From Lentzea cavernae (lineage in GTDB: Bacteria > Actinomycetota > Actinomycetes > Mycobacteriales > Pseudonocardiaceae): a stretch of 64,000 bases of DNA. Under the pieces are notes generated by a model that worked only from the letters and a program-made list of their open reading frames with translations, did no database searches and was not told where the DNA came from. The position numbers and the translations under genes are program-made. Position 1 is the stretch's first letter, and each line of letters opens with the position of its first letter. The DNA lies in the NCBI RefSeq assembly GCF_014653695.1, contig NZ_BNAR01000002.1, forward strand, positions 682,001-746,000, read 5' to 3'. Below are positions 1 through 7,042 of this stretch, one piece after another.

Positions 1-109
1 ACAAGCCCCCGGCCGAACCGCACGGCGTGGTGGACGAGGCCGTGCGCGTTGCAGGACGCCCACCTGCGCCATCGGGTCGAGATCCAGGTCGAGGCGGGAG
101 CGGGCACCT
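1..109. other. Window edge, no supported gene
   Basis: No reading frame here has a recognisable product. It could be the promoter of the MerR-family gene that follows, or the edge of a divergent gene outside the window. Confidence 0.4.
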
Positions 110-511
110 ATGCTCGGGCACATGGGTCTGAGCATCGGACAGGTCGCGGAACGCACCGGGCTGAGCGTTCACGCGCTGCGGTTCTACGAGAAGGAGGGCA
201 TCCTCGCGCACCAGGTCCACAGAGGACCGGGCGGCCGCCGCGTGTACACGGAACAGGACCTCGCCTGGCTGCGGATGTGCATCATGCTGCGCATGTCCGG
301 GATGCCCGTGCCGGAGATCCGCCGCTACACCGACCTGGTCCGCCAGGGCGACGGCAACGAGCCGCAGCGCCTGGACATCCTGAAGGAGCACCAGGAACGC
401 GTCCGCCAGCAGATGGCGCAGTTGCAGGAGTGCATGGACCTGATCACGCACAAGGTGAGCATGTACGAGGACTACGTCAATTCGATCGACGCCCGCGCCG
501 TCGCCCAATAG
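110..511 (+). CDS. MerR family transcriptional regulator
   Basis: A 133-residue DNA-binding regulator. The N-terminus has the MerR winged-helix signature (SIGQVAERTGLS, then LRFYEKEGI and GRRVYTEQDLAWL at residues 7-50), followed by a long dimerisation helix of about residues 85-125. There is no C-terminal ligand domain and only one cysteine in that helix, so it resembles the AdhR/YfmP-like small MerR group rather than a metal sensor. A GGGAG lies 9 nt before the chosen ATG; a second in-frame ATG at 122 has no ribosome-binding site. A MOSC gene follows 10 nt after the stop, so the two are probably co-transcribed. The effector is unknown. Confidence 0.85.
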   Translation: MLGHMGLSIGQVAERTGLSVHALRFYEKEGILAHQVHRGPGGRRVYTEQDLAWLRMCIMLRMSGMPVPEIRRYTDLVRQGDGNEPQRLDILKEHQERVRQQMAQLQECMDLITHKVSMYEDYVNSIDARAVAQ

Positions 512-521
512 CCTCGGGCGC

Positions 522-1190
522 ATGCCTGTCGTGCTCTCGCTGAACGTCGCCCAGCGGGCGGTCCCCGCCGACCACACCCGTGCGGGCTCCACCGGCATCG
601 ACAAGCGGCCGGTGGACGGGCCGCTGCGGATCAGCCCGGTGGGGCCCAAGGGTTCGGCGGGCAGCGGGGTCGCGGGTGACTCGATCGCCGACCTGACCGT
701 GCACGGGGGCGAGTACCAGGCCGTGTACGGCTACGCCCGCGAGGACCTCGACTGGTGGCAGTCCGAGCTGGACGTCCCCCTGCACAACGGCCAGTTCGGC
801 GAGAACCTGACCACGCAGGGCATCGACCACACGAACGCCCTCGTCGGCGAGCACTGGCGGATCGGCACGGCGCTGCTGGAGGTCACCGGGCCGCGCATCC
901 CGTGCCGCACGTTCGCCGAGTTCCTCGGGCAACGCGGCTGGGTCAAGCGGTTCACGCGGCAGGCCCGGCCGGGCGCCTACTTCCGCGTGCTCGAAGCCGG
1001 CCTGGCCGGACCCGGTGACGAGATCACCGTCGTGCACCGGCCCGCCCACGACGTCACGGTCGAGCTCTTCTTCCGCGCCGTCACCACGGAGGCCGCGTTG
1101 CTGCCCCGGTTGCTCGCGGCCGGCGACTCGGTGCCGCCGGAGGTCGTCGACTTGGTGCACAAGCGCACCGTGGTCGAGCTCGACTCCTAA
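522..1190 (+). CDS. MOSC domain-containing protein (YiiM-like)
   Basis: 222 residues. The MOSC domain fills about residues 20-165 (DLTVHGGEYQAVYGYAREDL, then GQFGENLTT, GDEI near its end). The conserved cysteine lies in GPRIPCRTFAEF (about residue 128), and a short helical C-terminal 3-alpha region follows. Family members bind molybdenum cofactor or act in N-hydroxylated base detoxification like E. coli YiiM; the specific substrate here is not visible. It directly follows the MerR gene and overlaps the convergent phosphatase gene by 4 bp. Confidence 0.85.
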   Translation: MPVVLSLNVAQRAVPADHTRAGSTGIDKRPVDGPLRISPVGPKGSAGSGVAGDSIADLTVHGGEYQAVYGYAREDLDWWQSELDVPLHNGQFGENLTTQGIDHTNALVGEHWRIGTALLEVTGPRIPCRTFAEFLGQRGWVKRFTRQARPGAYFRVLEAGLAGPGDEITVVHRPAHDVTVELFFRAVTTEAALLPRLLAAGDSVPPEVVDLVHKRTVVELDS

Positions 1191-1591
1191 CCGGGGAAGT
1201 TCCGCACCCAGCGCTTCTGCCACGGCGTCTCGACGGCGCGGCGGTGGTAGTTCGCGCGCGTCCACGCCACGGCGTCAGCCGCCGGAACGCCCGCCAGCAC
1301 GGCCAGGCACGAGATCACGGTCCCGGTCCGGCCGATGCCACCGCTGCACGCCACCTCCACCTTCTCGCCGGACAGCGCTCGGGCGTGCAGCGAGCGGATC
1401 AGCGCGATCGCTGCGTCGTGGTCACGCGGCAGCCGGAAGTCCGGCCAGTCGATCCAGTCGTGCGGCCACGGCACGTCAACCGGCCGGGGCTGCAGGTACA
1501 CCCCGTAGTCGGGTTGTGGTTCCACGAGCTTGCCGTCGCGCAGGCCACGCCCCGTGACGACGGCTCCGTCGGGCAGTTCGATCGTCTTCAC
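1187..1591 (-). CDS. Protein-tyrosine phosphatase family protein
   Basis: A cysteine phosphatase of about 134 residues. The active-site loop CSGGIGRTG (C-x5-R) is intact near residue 83, preceded by ACxGG-type packing, with a conserved Trp-rich stretch (WPHDWIDWPDF) upstream as the likely general-acid region. The GTG start at 1591 follows GGGGGAG by 3 nt; an upstream TTG at 1603 is possible. It ends tail-to-tail with the MOSC gene (stop codons overlap). The family includes bacterial low-specificity tyrosine/dual phosphatases; the substrate is unknown. Confidence 0.8.
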   Translation of the reverse strand: MKTIELPDGAVVTGRGLRDGKLVEPQPDYGVYLQPRPVDVPWPHDWIDWPDFRLPRDHDAAIALIRSLHARALSGEKVEVACSGGIGRTGTVISCLAVLAGVPAADAVAWTRANYHRRAVETPWQKRWVRNFPG

Positions 1592-1702
1592 AAGCTCCCC
1601 CAAAACCAGGCGGACGGCACGTTCCCGTCTCGAACCAGGACCAGAAGATCAGCCTACGACCGCCGCACACCCGCACGACCCGCAGTGTTCAACGGAGAGA
1701 GT

Positions 1703-2188
1703 TCAGCGGACGGCGCCCTCGGGCCACAGCACCGTGACCGGAACGCCCCTCGACCGCGCGTATGCCACGACGTCCGCCGTCCCACCGGGTCCGCGCCCGG
1801 GCAGCCCGTCCCAGACGGCGAGCAGCGCGTCGGACTCGTCGACCATCCGCTTGCCCGCCTCCATGTAGGCGTGCGGGTCCGGCGTGACGAACGGCAGTCG
1901 CACGACCCTGCCCGCCCGTGCGAGCAGGGTGTCGTAGACGGGCCGGTAGTCCTCGGGCAACGTCTCGCGGTACTCGGAGGCCGGCAGCACCGCGACGAGC
2001 GACCCTCCCGCGTCCAGCACGGCCTGCGCGAAGACCGCGTCGGCGCCGTCGGCCAGGCACGACACCCCCGCCACGGGACCGTCCGCCGCCCGACCGTCCG
2101 ACACGGCGGCGCGGATCATCCGGTCGACCTCCGCCTCCACCTCGGCGGTGAGCCCGCGGTGGCCGGTGATGGCGAGCCTCGTCGTCAT
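1703..2188 (-). CDS. SLOG-superfamily nucleotide-binding protein
   Basis: 161 residues. The N-terminus ITGHRGL followed by GVSCLADGADAVFAQ and a late GRGPGGTADVVAYAR matches the Rossmann-like SLOG/DprA-LOG fold, which binds nucleotides or nucleotide-derived ligands. There is no signal peptide. The start ATG overlaps the VOC gene stop by 4 bp (ATGA), so the two genes are translationally coupled. The family includes cytokinin-type phosphoribohydrolases and predicted ligand sensors; no activity can be assigned from sequence. Confidence 0.7.
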   Translation of the reverse strand: MTTRLAITGHRGLTAEVEAEVDRMIRAAVSDGRAADGPVAGVSCLADGADAVFAQAVLDAGGSLVAVLPASEYRETLPEDYRPVYDTLLARAGRVVRLPFVTPDPHAYMEAGKRMVDESDALLAVWDGLPGRGPGGTADVVAYARSRGVPVTVLWPEGAVR

Positions 2189-2613
2189 CCCGGCAGGATA
2201 GGCGGGCGGTTCTGCTCCGCGACGGCCATGTAGTGGACGTTGGTCATGACGCCGAGGATGTTGCCGAACGGGTCGACCACCGACGCCGTCACGAACCCCT
2301 CGCCGCGCACCCGCGGTTCGTCGTGGGTCTTGGCGCCCAGCTCCAGCAGCCTCGCCAGCGTCGCCTCGAGGTCGTCCACGGCCCAGTACAGGATCTGCCC
2401 GGCCGGTCCGTCGGACGGCGTCACCTCGAACCGGCGCTGCACGAGGCCCAGTTCGGCCTGGTAGTCGCCGAGGCGGAACTCGACGTACGCGAGCACGCCG
2501 TCCGGGGTGCTCCGCTCGAAGTACGCCTCGACCCCGAGGAACCGCGCGTACCAGGCACGGGCCTCGGTCAGGTCGTCGGCGAAGTAGGACACGGTCGACA
2601 TTCCTCGCAACAC
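2185..2613 (-). CDS. VOC family (glyoxalase-like) protein
   Basis: 142 residues with two beta-alpha-beta-beta-beta modules typical of vicinal-oxygen-chelate proteins (VSYFADDLTEARAWYARFLG at the start, VVDPFGNILGVM near the end). The GTG start is chosen because GGAGG sits 5 nt upstream; an ATG 12 nt further in has no well-spaced site. It is divergent from a WYL regulator with a perfect palindrome between them, so it is probably a target of that regulator. Function could be metal-dependent isomerase/dioxygenase-like or drug binding. Confidence 0.85.
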   Translation of the reverse strand: MLRGMSTVSYFADDLTEARAWYARFLGVEAYFERSTPDGVLAYVEFRLGDYQAELGLVQRRFEVTPSDGPAGQILYWAVDDLEATLARLLELGAKTHDEPRVRGEGFVTASVVDPFGNILGVMTNVHYMAVAEQNRPPILPG

Positions 2614-2661
2614 GGCTGCCTCCAGAAATTTTTTGGTCGGTGTCGTTTCAGCTTCGGCCGT

Positions 2662-2686
2662 AAAGTGCTCATCCAGTGAGCACTTT
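2662..2686. promoter_or_regulatory. Perfect inverted repeat, candidate operator
   Basis: AAAGTGCTCA-N5-TGAGCACTTT, ten-base arms with no mismatch, lies 18 bp before the WYL regulator start and 48 bp before the divergent VOC gene. The position between two divergent starts and the absence of a following T-run argue for an operator rather than a terminator. The likely binder is the adjacent regulator (inference). Confidence 0.65.
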
Positions 2687-2704
2687 CAGCGGAAACCTGG
2701 AGAC

Positions 2705-3670
2705 ATGCGCGCAGACCGTCTCGTCGCCACCTTGCTGCTGATGCAGGCACGTGGCCGGGTGACCGCGAAAGAACTGGCCGCGGAGCTCGAGGTCTCCAAC
2801 GCCACCGCCCGCCGCGACCTCGAAGCGCTGTCCGCCGCGGGGGTGCCCGTGTACCCCCAGCCCGGCAGGGGCGGCGGCTGGTCGCTCGTGGGCGGCGCCC
2901 GCACCGACCTCAGCGGACTCACCTCGGCCGAGGCCCAGGCGTTGTTCCTGATCGCGGGACCGGCGGCGTCCGTCGCACCGGAGATCAAGTCCGCGCTGCG
3001 CAAGCTCGTGCGGGCGCTGCCGCAGACCTTCCGCGCCGGTGCGGAGGCGGCCGCGGACGCGACGATCGTCGACACGGCCGGGTGGGGCGAGGACACCAGG
3101 GACAGGCCCGCACTGGTGGCACAGCTGCAGAGAGCCGTGGTCGAGCAGGTGCGGGTCCGGCTGACCTACCAGAAGCGCGGCGAGGCGCCGAAAGGCCGCG
3201 AGGTCGACCCGTGGGGACTCGTGGACAAGGACGGCACCTGGTACTTCATCGCCGGCACCTCCGACGGGCAGCGCACGTTCCGGCTGGACCGCGTCCTCGG
3301 CGTCTCCCTCACCGGCGCCCCGGCCTCCCGGCCCGCGGACTTCGAACTGGCGGGAGCGTGGGACCAGGTCGTCACGGCCGTCGAGGCGAAGCGGTCGGAG
3401 ACGTCGGCGACCGTGCTCGTGCCCACCAGGTTCTTGGAGGTCTTCCAGCACCAGCACGGACGCCACTGCACCGTCGTCGGAGAGCAGGGCGAGCACACGA
3501 GGGTGGAGCTGACGGCGCCGCGGCCGCTCGACATCGCCCGCAACGTCGCCGGATGGGGCGGCCTCGTCACCGTCGAGTCGCCGGAGGTGCAGGACCACCT
3601 GGCGCGCATCGGCGCGGAGCTCGTCAGCCGATACCCGCGTGCTGCTCCAGCCGCGCCAGCCGAGTCATGA
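2705..3670 (+). CDS. HTH-WYL (YafY-type) transcriptional regulator
   Basis: 321 residues. Residues 1-60 form a DeoR-like winged helix (RLVATLLLMQARGRVTAKELA, then SNATARRDLEAL), and residues 140-310 form the WYL domain (VRLTYQKRGE, DPWGLVDKDGTWYFIAGT, RTFRLDRVLGV) with a C-terminal extension. ATG 2705 is preceded by TGGAG at good spacing, in frame with weaker upstream starts. WYL domains sense ligands or nucleic acid; here the divergent VOC-SLOG pair is the probable regulon. The 3' end overlaps the convergent Clp_N gene by 47 bp. Confidence 0.88.
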   Translation: MRADRLVATLLLMQARGRVTAKELAAELEVSNATARRDLEALSAAGVPVYPQPGRGGGWSLVGGARTDLSGLTSAEAQALFLIAGPAASVAPEIKSALRKLVRALPQTFRAGAEAAADATIVDTAGWGEDTRDRPALVAQLQRAVVEQVRVRLTYQKRGEAPKGREVDPWGLVDKDGTWYFIAGTSDGQRTFRLDRVLGVSLTGAPASRPADFELAGAWDQVVTAVEAKRSETSATVLVPTRFLEVFQHQHGRHCTVVGEQGEHTRVELTAPRPLDIARNVAGWGGLVTVESPEVQDHLARIGAELVSRYPRAAPAAPAES

Positions 3671-4283
3671 TCATTTCGAGGACCTTCGCCGCGTCCGGGG
3701 CGGCCTCCTGCTGCTTCTGGAGGTGGATGATGCCCGCGAGCGCCGTCTGGACCGCGCGGCGCGCGCCCTTGATCTCCACGCCCAGCTCGCGCAGCGTCTC
3801 GCCGCCCGCGCCGTTCGGTTCGGCGACGACGCCGAGCAGCAGGTGCTCGCAGCCGACGTAGTTGTGCCCCAGGGCGATGGCCTCCACGACGGCGAGCTCC
3901 AGCGCGGCGGCCCCGTCGTCAGCGAACTGCCTGCCGCCGTCGGACGGGGCGAACGAAGGCAGTTTTCCCGGGTCGACGTCGAGCGCGCGCAGCACGTCCA
4001 GCGCCAGGTTGCCGCCCTCCGCGACGATCCCGGCCAGCAGGTGCGCGGTGCCGAGCCCAGTGCCATGGGAGACCTCCGCGGCGATCCGCAGCGCCTTCCA
4101 CGCGCGATCGGTCACCTGCGAGAAGTTGTCGCGTTCGAGGTCCTGCACGGTGAGCGCCCTGATCGCGGCGATCCGTTTGACCGAGCCTTCGAGCGCTCTC
4201 TGGCAGATCGCCGAGACGGGAATGTTCATGTCCTTCACGGAGTCCGCGAGCTCGTCGGGCAGGTACACGTTGATTTTCGGCAT
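3624..4283 (-). CDS. Clp N-domain protein with ribbon-helix-helix-like N-terminus
   Basis: 219 residues. Residues 1-30 (MPKINVYLPDELADSVKDM) look like a CopG/ribbon-helix-helix DNA-binding start. Residues 50-205 carry two Clp_N repeats (WKALRIAAEVSHGTGLGTAHLLAGIV and LELAVVEAIALGHNYVGCEHLLLGVV), the adaptor- or substrate-binding module of ClpC/ClpA. There is no AAA+ ATPase, so it is a stand-alone Clp_N protein. It is divergent from a Ser/Thr kinase; the spacer holds a palindrome touching its start codon. A role as a ClpC-linked regulator or adaptor is inference. Confidence 0.75.
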   Translation of the reverse strand: MPKINVYLPDELADSVKDMNIPVSAICQRALEGSVKRIAAIRALTVQDLERDNFSQVTDRAWKALRIAAEVSHGTGLGTAHLLAGIVAEGGNLALDVLRALDVDPGKLPSFAPSDGGRQFADDGAAALELAVVEAIALGHNYVGCEHLLLGVVAEPNGAGGETLRELGVEIKGARRAVQTALAGIIHLQKQQEAAPDAAKVLEMIMTRLARLEQHAGIG

Positions 4284-4319
4284 AACCCCATGTGTACCCC
4301 CAAGCGGGGTTACAGTCAA
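4283..4319 (-). promoter_or_regulatory. Candidate near-leaderless promoter with palindrome
   Basis: On the minus strand a TTGACT (4319-4314) and a weak TACACA (4296-4291) are 17 bp apart, placing transcription start close to the ATG at 4283. TAACCCC (4283-4289) and GGGGTTA (4306-4312) form an inverted repeat, with a nested TGTACCCC/GGGGtTACA, so the promoter could be autoregulated by the ribbon-helix-helix-like protein. Confidence 0.4.
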
Positions 4320-4376
4320 CGACGAACGCGGCAACCGTCACACTTGTGAGTGACGAGAGGGGACGGGAGCACCCGC

Positions 4377-6182
4377 GTGGAGGAGAGCAGCAGGCTGATC
4401 GGAAGCCGCTACCAGTTGAAGCAGAAGGTCGGCCAAGGGGCGATGGGAGTCGTCTGGCAGGCCTACGACGAGCAGCTGCACCGCGTGGTCGCCGCCAAGG
4501 AGCTGCTCGCGCTCGACGGCCTCGACGACGCCAGGGTGGACCGCGCGAAGGCGAGGGCCATGCGCGAGGCCCGGCTCGCCGCCCGCCTGGAGCACCCCAA
4601 CGCCATCCGCGTCTACGACGTGGTGGAGGAGGACGGCCGCCCCTGGCTGATCATGGAGTACCTCCCCTCCCGCAGCCTCGCCGCCGTGATCACCGAACAG
4701 GGCACGCTGCCTCCCCGCGAGGTCGCCCGCATCGGGTGCTACACCGCCGCCGCGCTGGCCGCCGCGCACCGCCACGGCATCCAGCACCGCGACGTGAAGC
4801 CCGGCAACGTCCTGATCGGCGACCAGGAAGTCAAGATCACCGACTTCGGCATCTCCCGCGCCACCGACGACGGCACCGCCACCGCGACCGGCACCGTCGG
4901 CACGCCCGCCTTCTTCTCCCCCGAGGTCGCTCGCGGCGAGGACGCCGGGCTGCCCTCCGACGTCTTCTCGCTCGGCGCCACGCTCTACAACGCCGTCGAG
5001 GGCGGTCCGCCGTTCGGCACCGCGGACAACCACCTCGCGATGCTGCACCGCGTCGCCGGCGGTTCGATCATGCCCCCGGCCAACGCCGGCCCCCTGCTGT
5101 CCCCCGTGCTGTTCCGGCTGCTCGCGACCGATCCCGAGCGCCGTCCGAGCATGGAGGAGGCCGTCCACCTCTTGGCCTCCGTCGTGAACGAGACGCCTCA
5201 GGCCGCCGCCGCGACCGTGGTCATCCCGTCGACCGTGAAGCTCCCGGTCGAGGCCCAGCCGGAGGAGAAGGCGAAGAAGGACGCTGCCGCCGCCGCGGCG
5301 GGACTGGTCGCCGGCGCCGCCGCCGTGGAGGCGGCCGGTCTGACCGCTCCGCCCGCGAAGCCCGTGGCAGAGCCGGAAGCCGCGCCCGAGCCGACCCCGG
5401 AACCGGTCGTGGAGCCCGCCCCGGAGCAGAAGGCACCAGAGGCCGCACCGCCCGCGGTCCCCGAGCAGGAGACTCCGGCACCGGCCACGGTTCCCGAGCA
5501 GAAGGCGGCCGAACCCGCCGTCCGCCCGACCGTCGTGGCTCCCGCGCAGGCTCCTGCACCCCCTGTCGCCACCCCACCCGCACCCCCGGCGGAACCCGAC
5601 GAGAACCGCCGGAAGTTCCCGTGGGTCCCCATCGCGATCGTGCTGCTCGTGATCGCCGTGGGCGTCGGCTCGTTCCTGTTGTGGCCCAAGGGCGACAAGC
5701 AGAACGCCCAGACGCCGCCCGGCGGCCAGACCGGCTCCAGCTCCGCGTCGAACCAGCCGACGACGAGCGAGAACCAGCCGCCCGCGTCGGCGCCGGCGAG
5801 CAGCCAGACCCAGCCCCCGGTGAACTCCGAGACGAACCCGCCCGCGAGCACCCCCAGCGACACCCCGCAGCCCCCCGCCGGTCCGAAGAACGCGACGGAG
5901 GCGATCACCGCCTACTACGCGCTCATCCCCGGCGACCTGCAGACCGGCTGGTCCCTGCTCACCGACCAGTTCAAGGCCGGGCGAGGGCTGACCTACGACG
6001 GCTACCAGACGTTCTGGCGCGGTTACACCTCGGTGCAGCTGTCGAACTTCGTGCCGCAGGGCGACAACGCCGTGACCGTGACGCTGCAGTACATGCAGGG
6101 GTCGAACGTCGCCATGACCGAGACGCCCACGTTCACGTTCGTGCAGCAGAACGGGAAGTGGCTGATCAACAGTCAGGGATGA
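4377..6182 (+). CDS. PknB-type serine/threonine protein kinase
   Basis: 601 residues. The N-terminal kinase domain (about 10-270) has the glycine loop GQGAMG, invariant lysine in VAAKEL, catalytic HRDVKPGNVL, DFG in DFGISRA and GTPAFFSPE. An Ala/Pro/Glu-rich linker (about 280-415) precedes one transmembrane helix (WVPIAIVLLVIAVGVGSFLL). After a Pro/Ser/Thr/Gln-rich stretch, an extracellular NTF2-like domain (about 500-600) replaces PASTA repeats. GTG 4377 has GGGAG 7 nt upstream; GTG 4350 has none. It is divergent from the Clp_N gene. A membrane signalling kinase is certain in type; ligand and targets are unknown. Confidence 0.92.
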   Translation: MEESSRLIGSRYQLKQKVGQGAMGVVWQAYDEQLHRVVAAKELLALDGLDDARVDRAKARAMREARLAARLEHPNAIRVYDVVEEDGRPWLIMEYLPSRSLAAVITEQGTLPPREVARIGCYTAAALAAAHRHGIQHRDVKPGNVLIGDQEVKITDFGISRATDDGTATATGTVGTPAFFSPEVARGEDAGLPSDVFSLGATLYNAVEGGPPFGTADNHLAMLHRVAGGSIMPPANAGPLLSPVLFRLLATDPERRPSMEEAVHLLASVVNETPQAAAATVVIPSTVKLPVEAQPEEKAKKDAAAAAAGLVAGAAAVEAAGLTAPPAKPVAEPEAAPEPTPEPVVEPAPEQKAPEAAPPAVPEQETPAPATVPEQKAAEPAVRPTVVAPAQAPAPPVATPPAPPAEPDENRRKFPWVPIAIVLLVIAVGVGSFLLWPKGDKQNAQTPPGGQTGSSSASNQPTTSENQPPASAPASSQTQPPVNSETNPPASTPSDTPQPPAGPKNATEAITAYYALIPGDLQTGWSLLTDQFKAGRGLTYDGYQTFWRGYTSVQLSNFVPQGDNAVTVTLQYMQGSNVAMTETPTFTFVQQNGKWLINSQG

Positions 6183-6189
6183 TCGACGC

Positions 6190-6927
6190 ATGACTCGACG
6201 CGCACTCGTCACCGGAGCCTCCCGCGGCATCGGCGCCGCCATCGCCCACGCCCTCGCGGAGGGCGGCCACCAGGTCGCCGTCCACTACCGCTCCGGCGCG
6301 GACGAGGCACGAGAGGTGGCGGAACGCCTCCCCGGTGACGGGCACGTCACGGTCCAGGGTGACCTCGGCGCGAACCAGGCCGAACAGGTCGTCGGCGAGA
6401 CCGTCGAGAAGCTCGGCGGTCTCGACGTCCTGGTGAACAACGCGGGCATCTACTTCCACCACCCGATCGCCACGACCGGGTTCGACGAGTGGCAGCAGGC
6501 CTGGCGCCGCACCATCGAGCTCAACCTGTTCGGCCCGGCTGACCTCGCCTGGCACGCGGTCCGGCACATGACCGGGGGCGGCCGCATCGTCAACGTCGGC
6601 TCGCGGGGCGCCTTCCGGGGTGAGCCGGACGCCCCCGCGTACGGCGCGGCCAAGGCGGGCCTGCACGCGATGACCCAGTCGCTCGCGCAGTCCCTGGCGC
6701 CGCAGGGCATCGCCGTCGCGGGCGTCGCGCCGGGGTTCGTGCGGACCGAGATGGTCACCGATCTGCTCGCCGGACCGGCCGGTGGCGCGATCAGGGCGCA
6801 GAGCCCGTTCGGGCGCGTGGCGGAGCCGGAGGAGGTCGCCGCGGCGGTCGCCTGGCTGGCCTCGGAGCACGCCACGTGGGCCAGCGGCACGATCATGGAT
6901 GTGAACGGGGCCTCCTACCTGCGGTGA
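6190..6927 (+). CDS. SDR family oxidoreductase (FabG-like)
   Basis: 245 residues with the classical short-chain dehydrogenase pattern: TGASRGIG cofactor loop, NNAG, catalytic Ser in NVGSRG and YGAAKAG as the Tyr-x3-Lys pair, then APGFVRTEM. The loop around HYRS suggests NADP use. It starts 8 nt after the kinase stop, so it may be read through from it, but a functional link is not evident. Annotated homologues are called 3-oxoacyl-ACP reductases; the substrate is uncertain. Confidence 0.85.
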   Translation: MTRRALVTGASRGIGAAIAHALAEGGHQVAVHYRSGADEAREVAERLPGDGHVTVQGDLGANQAEQVVGETVEKLGGLDVLVNNAGIYFHHPIATTGFDEWQQAWRRTIELNLFGPADLAWHAVRHMTGGGRIVNVGSRGAFRGEPDAPAYGAAKAGLHAMTQSLAQSLAPQGIAVAGVAPGFVRTEMVTDLLAGPAGGAIRAQSPFGRVAEPEEVAAAVAWLASEHATWASGTIMDVNGASYLR

Positions 6928-6941
6928 TGTTCCCGCAGGTA
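6916..6941 (+). terminator. Hairpin at the end of the SDR gene
   Basis: TACCTGCGG and CCGCAGGTA form a perfect nine-base stem with an eight-base loop that contains the SDR stop codon. No T-run follows, as is common for actinobacterial terminators. Confidence 0.55.
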
Positions 6942-6942
6942 G

Positions 6943-6960
6943 ACCGGAACCAGTTCCGGT
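6943..6960. promoter_or_regulatory. Palindrome upstream of chitinase
   Basis: ACCGGAACCAGTTCCGGT is a palindrome with eight-base arms and two central bases, 83 bp before the chitinase start. It is separate from the DasR-like site and could be a second operator for the chitinase promoter. Confidence 0.35.
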
Positions 6961-6980
6961 ACCCAGTCGATCTTCCCGCA

Positions 6981-6996
6981 ACCGGTCTAGACCACT
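6981..6996. promoter_or_regulatory. DasR-responsive-element-like operator
   Basis: ACCGGTCTAGACCACT differs at one base from the known DasR consensus A(C/G)TGGTCTAGACCA(C/G)T. DasR is the GntR-family N-acetylglucosamine repressor that controls chitinase genes in Streptomyces. The site lies 47 bp before the chitinase start, so repression relieved by aminosugar phosphates is likely. Confidence 0.7.
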
Positions 6997-7042
6997 AACG
7001 TCCGCCGTGGGCGCTCGACGAAGTGGAAGGCCTCCCCCTGCA

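Noticed and set aside
1-109. Partial gene at the left edge
   Set aside because: None of the frames gives a recognisable product in this short stretch.
4338-6242. Minus-strand frame opposite the kinase
   Set aside because: No conserved motif; the plus strand has complete kinase motifs.
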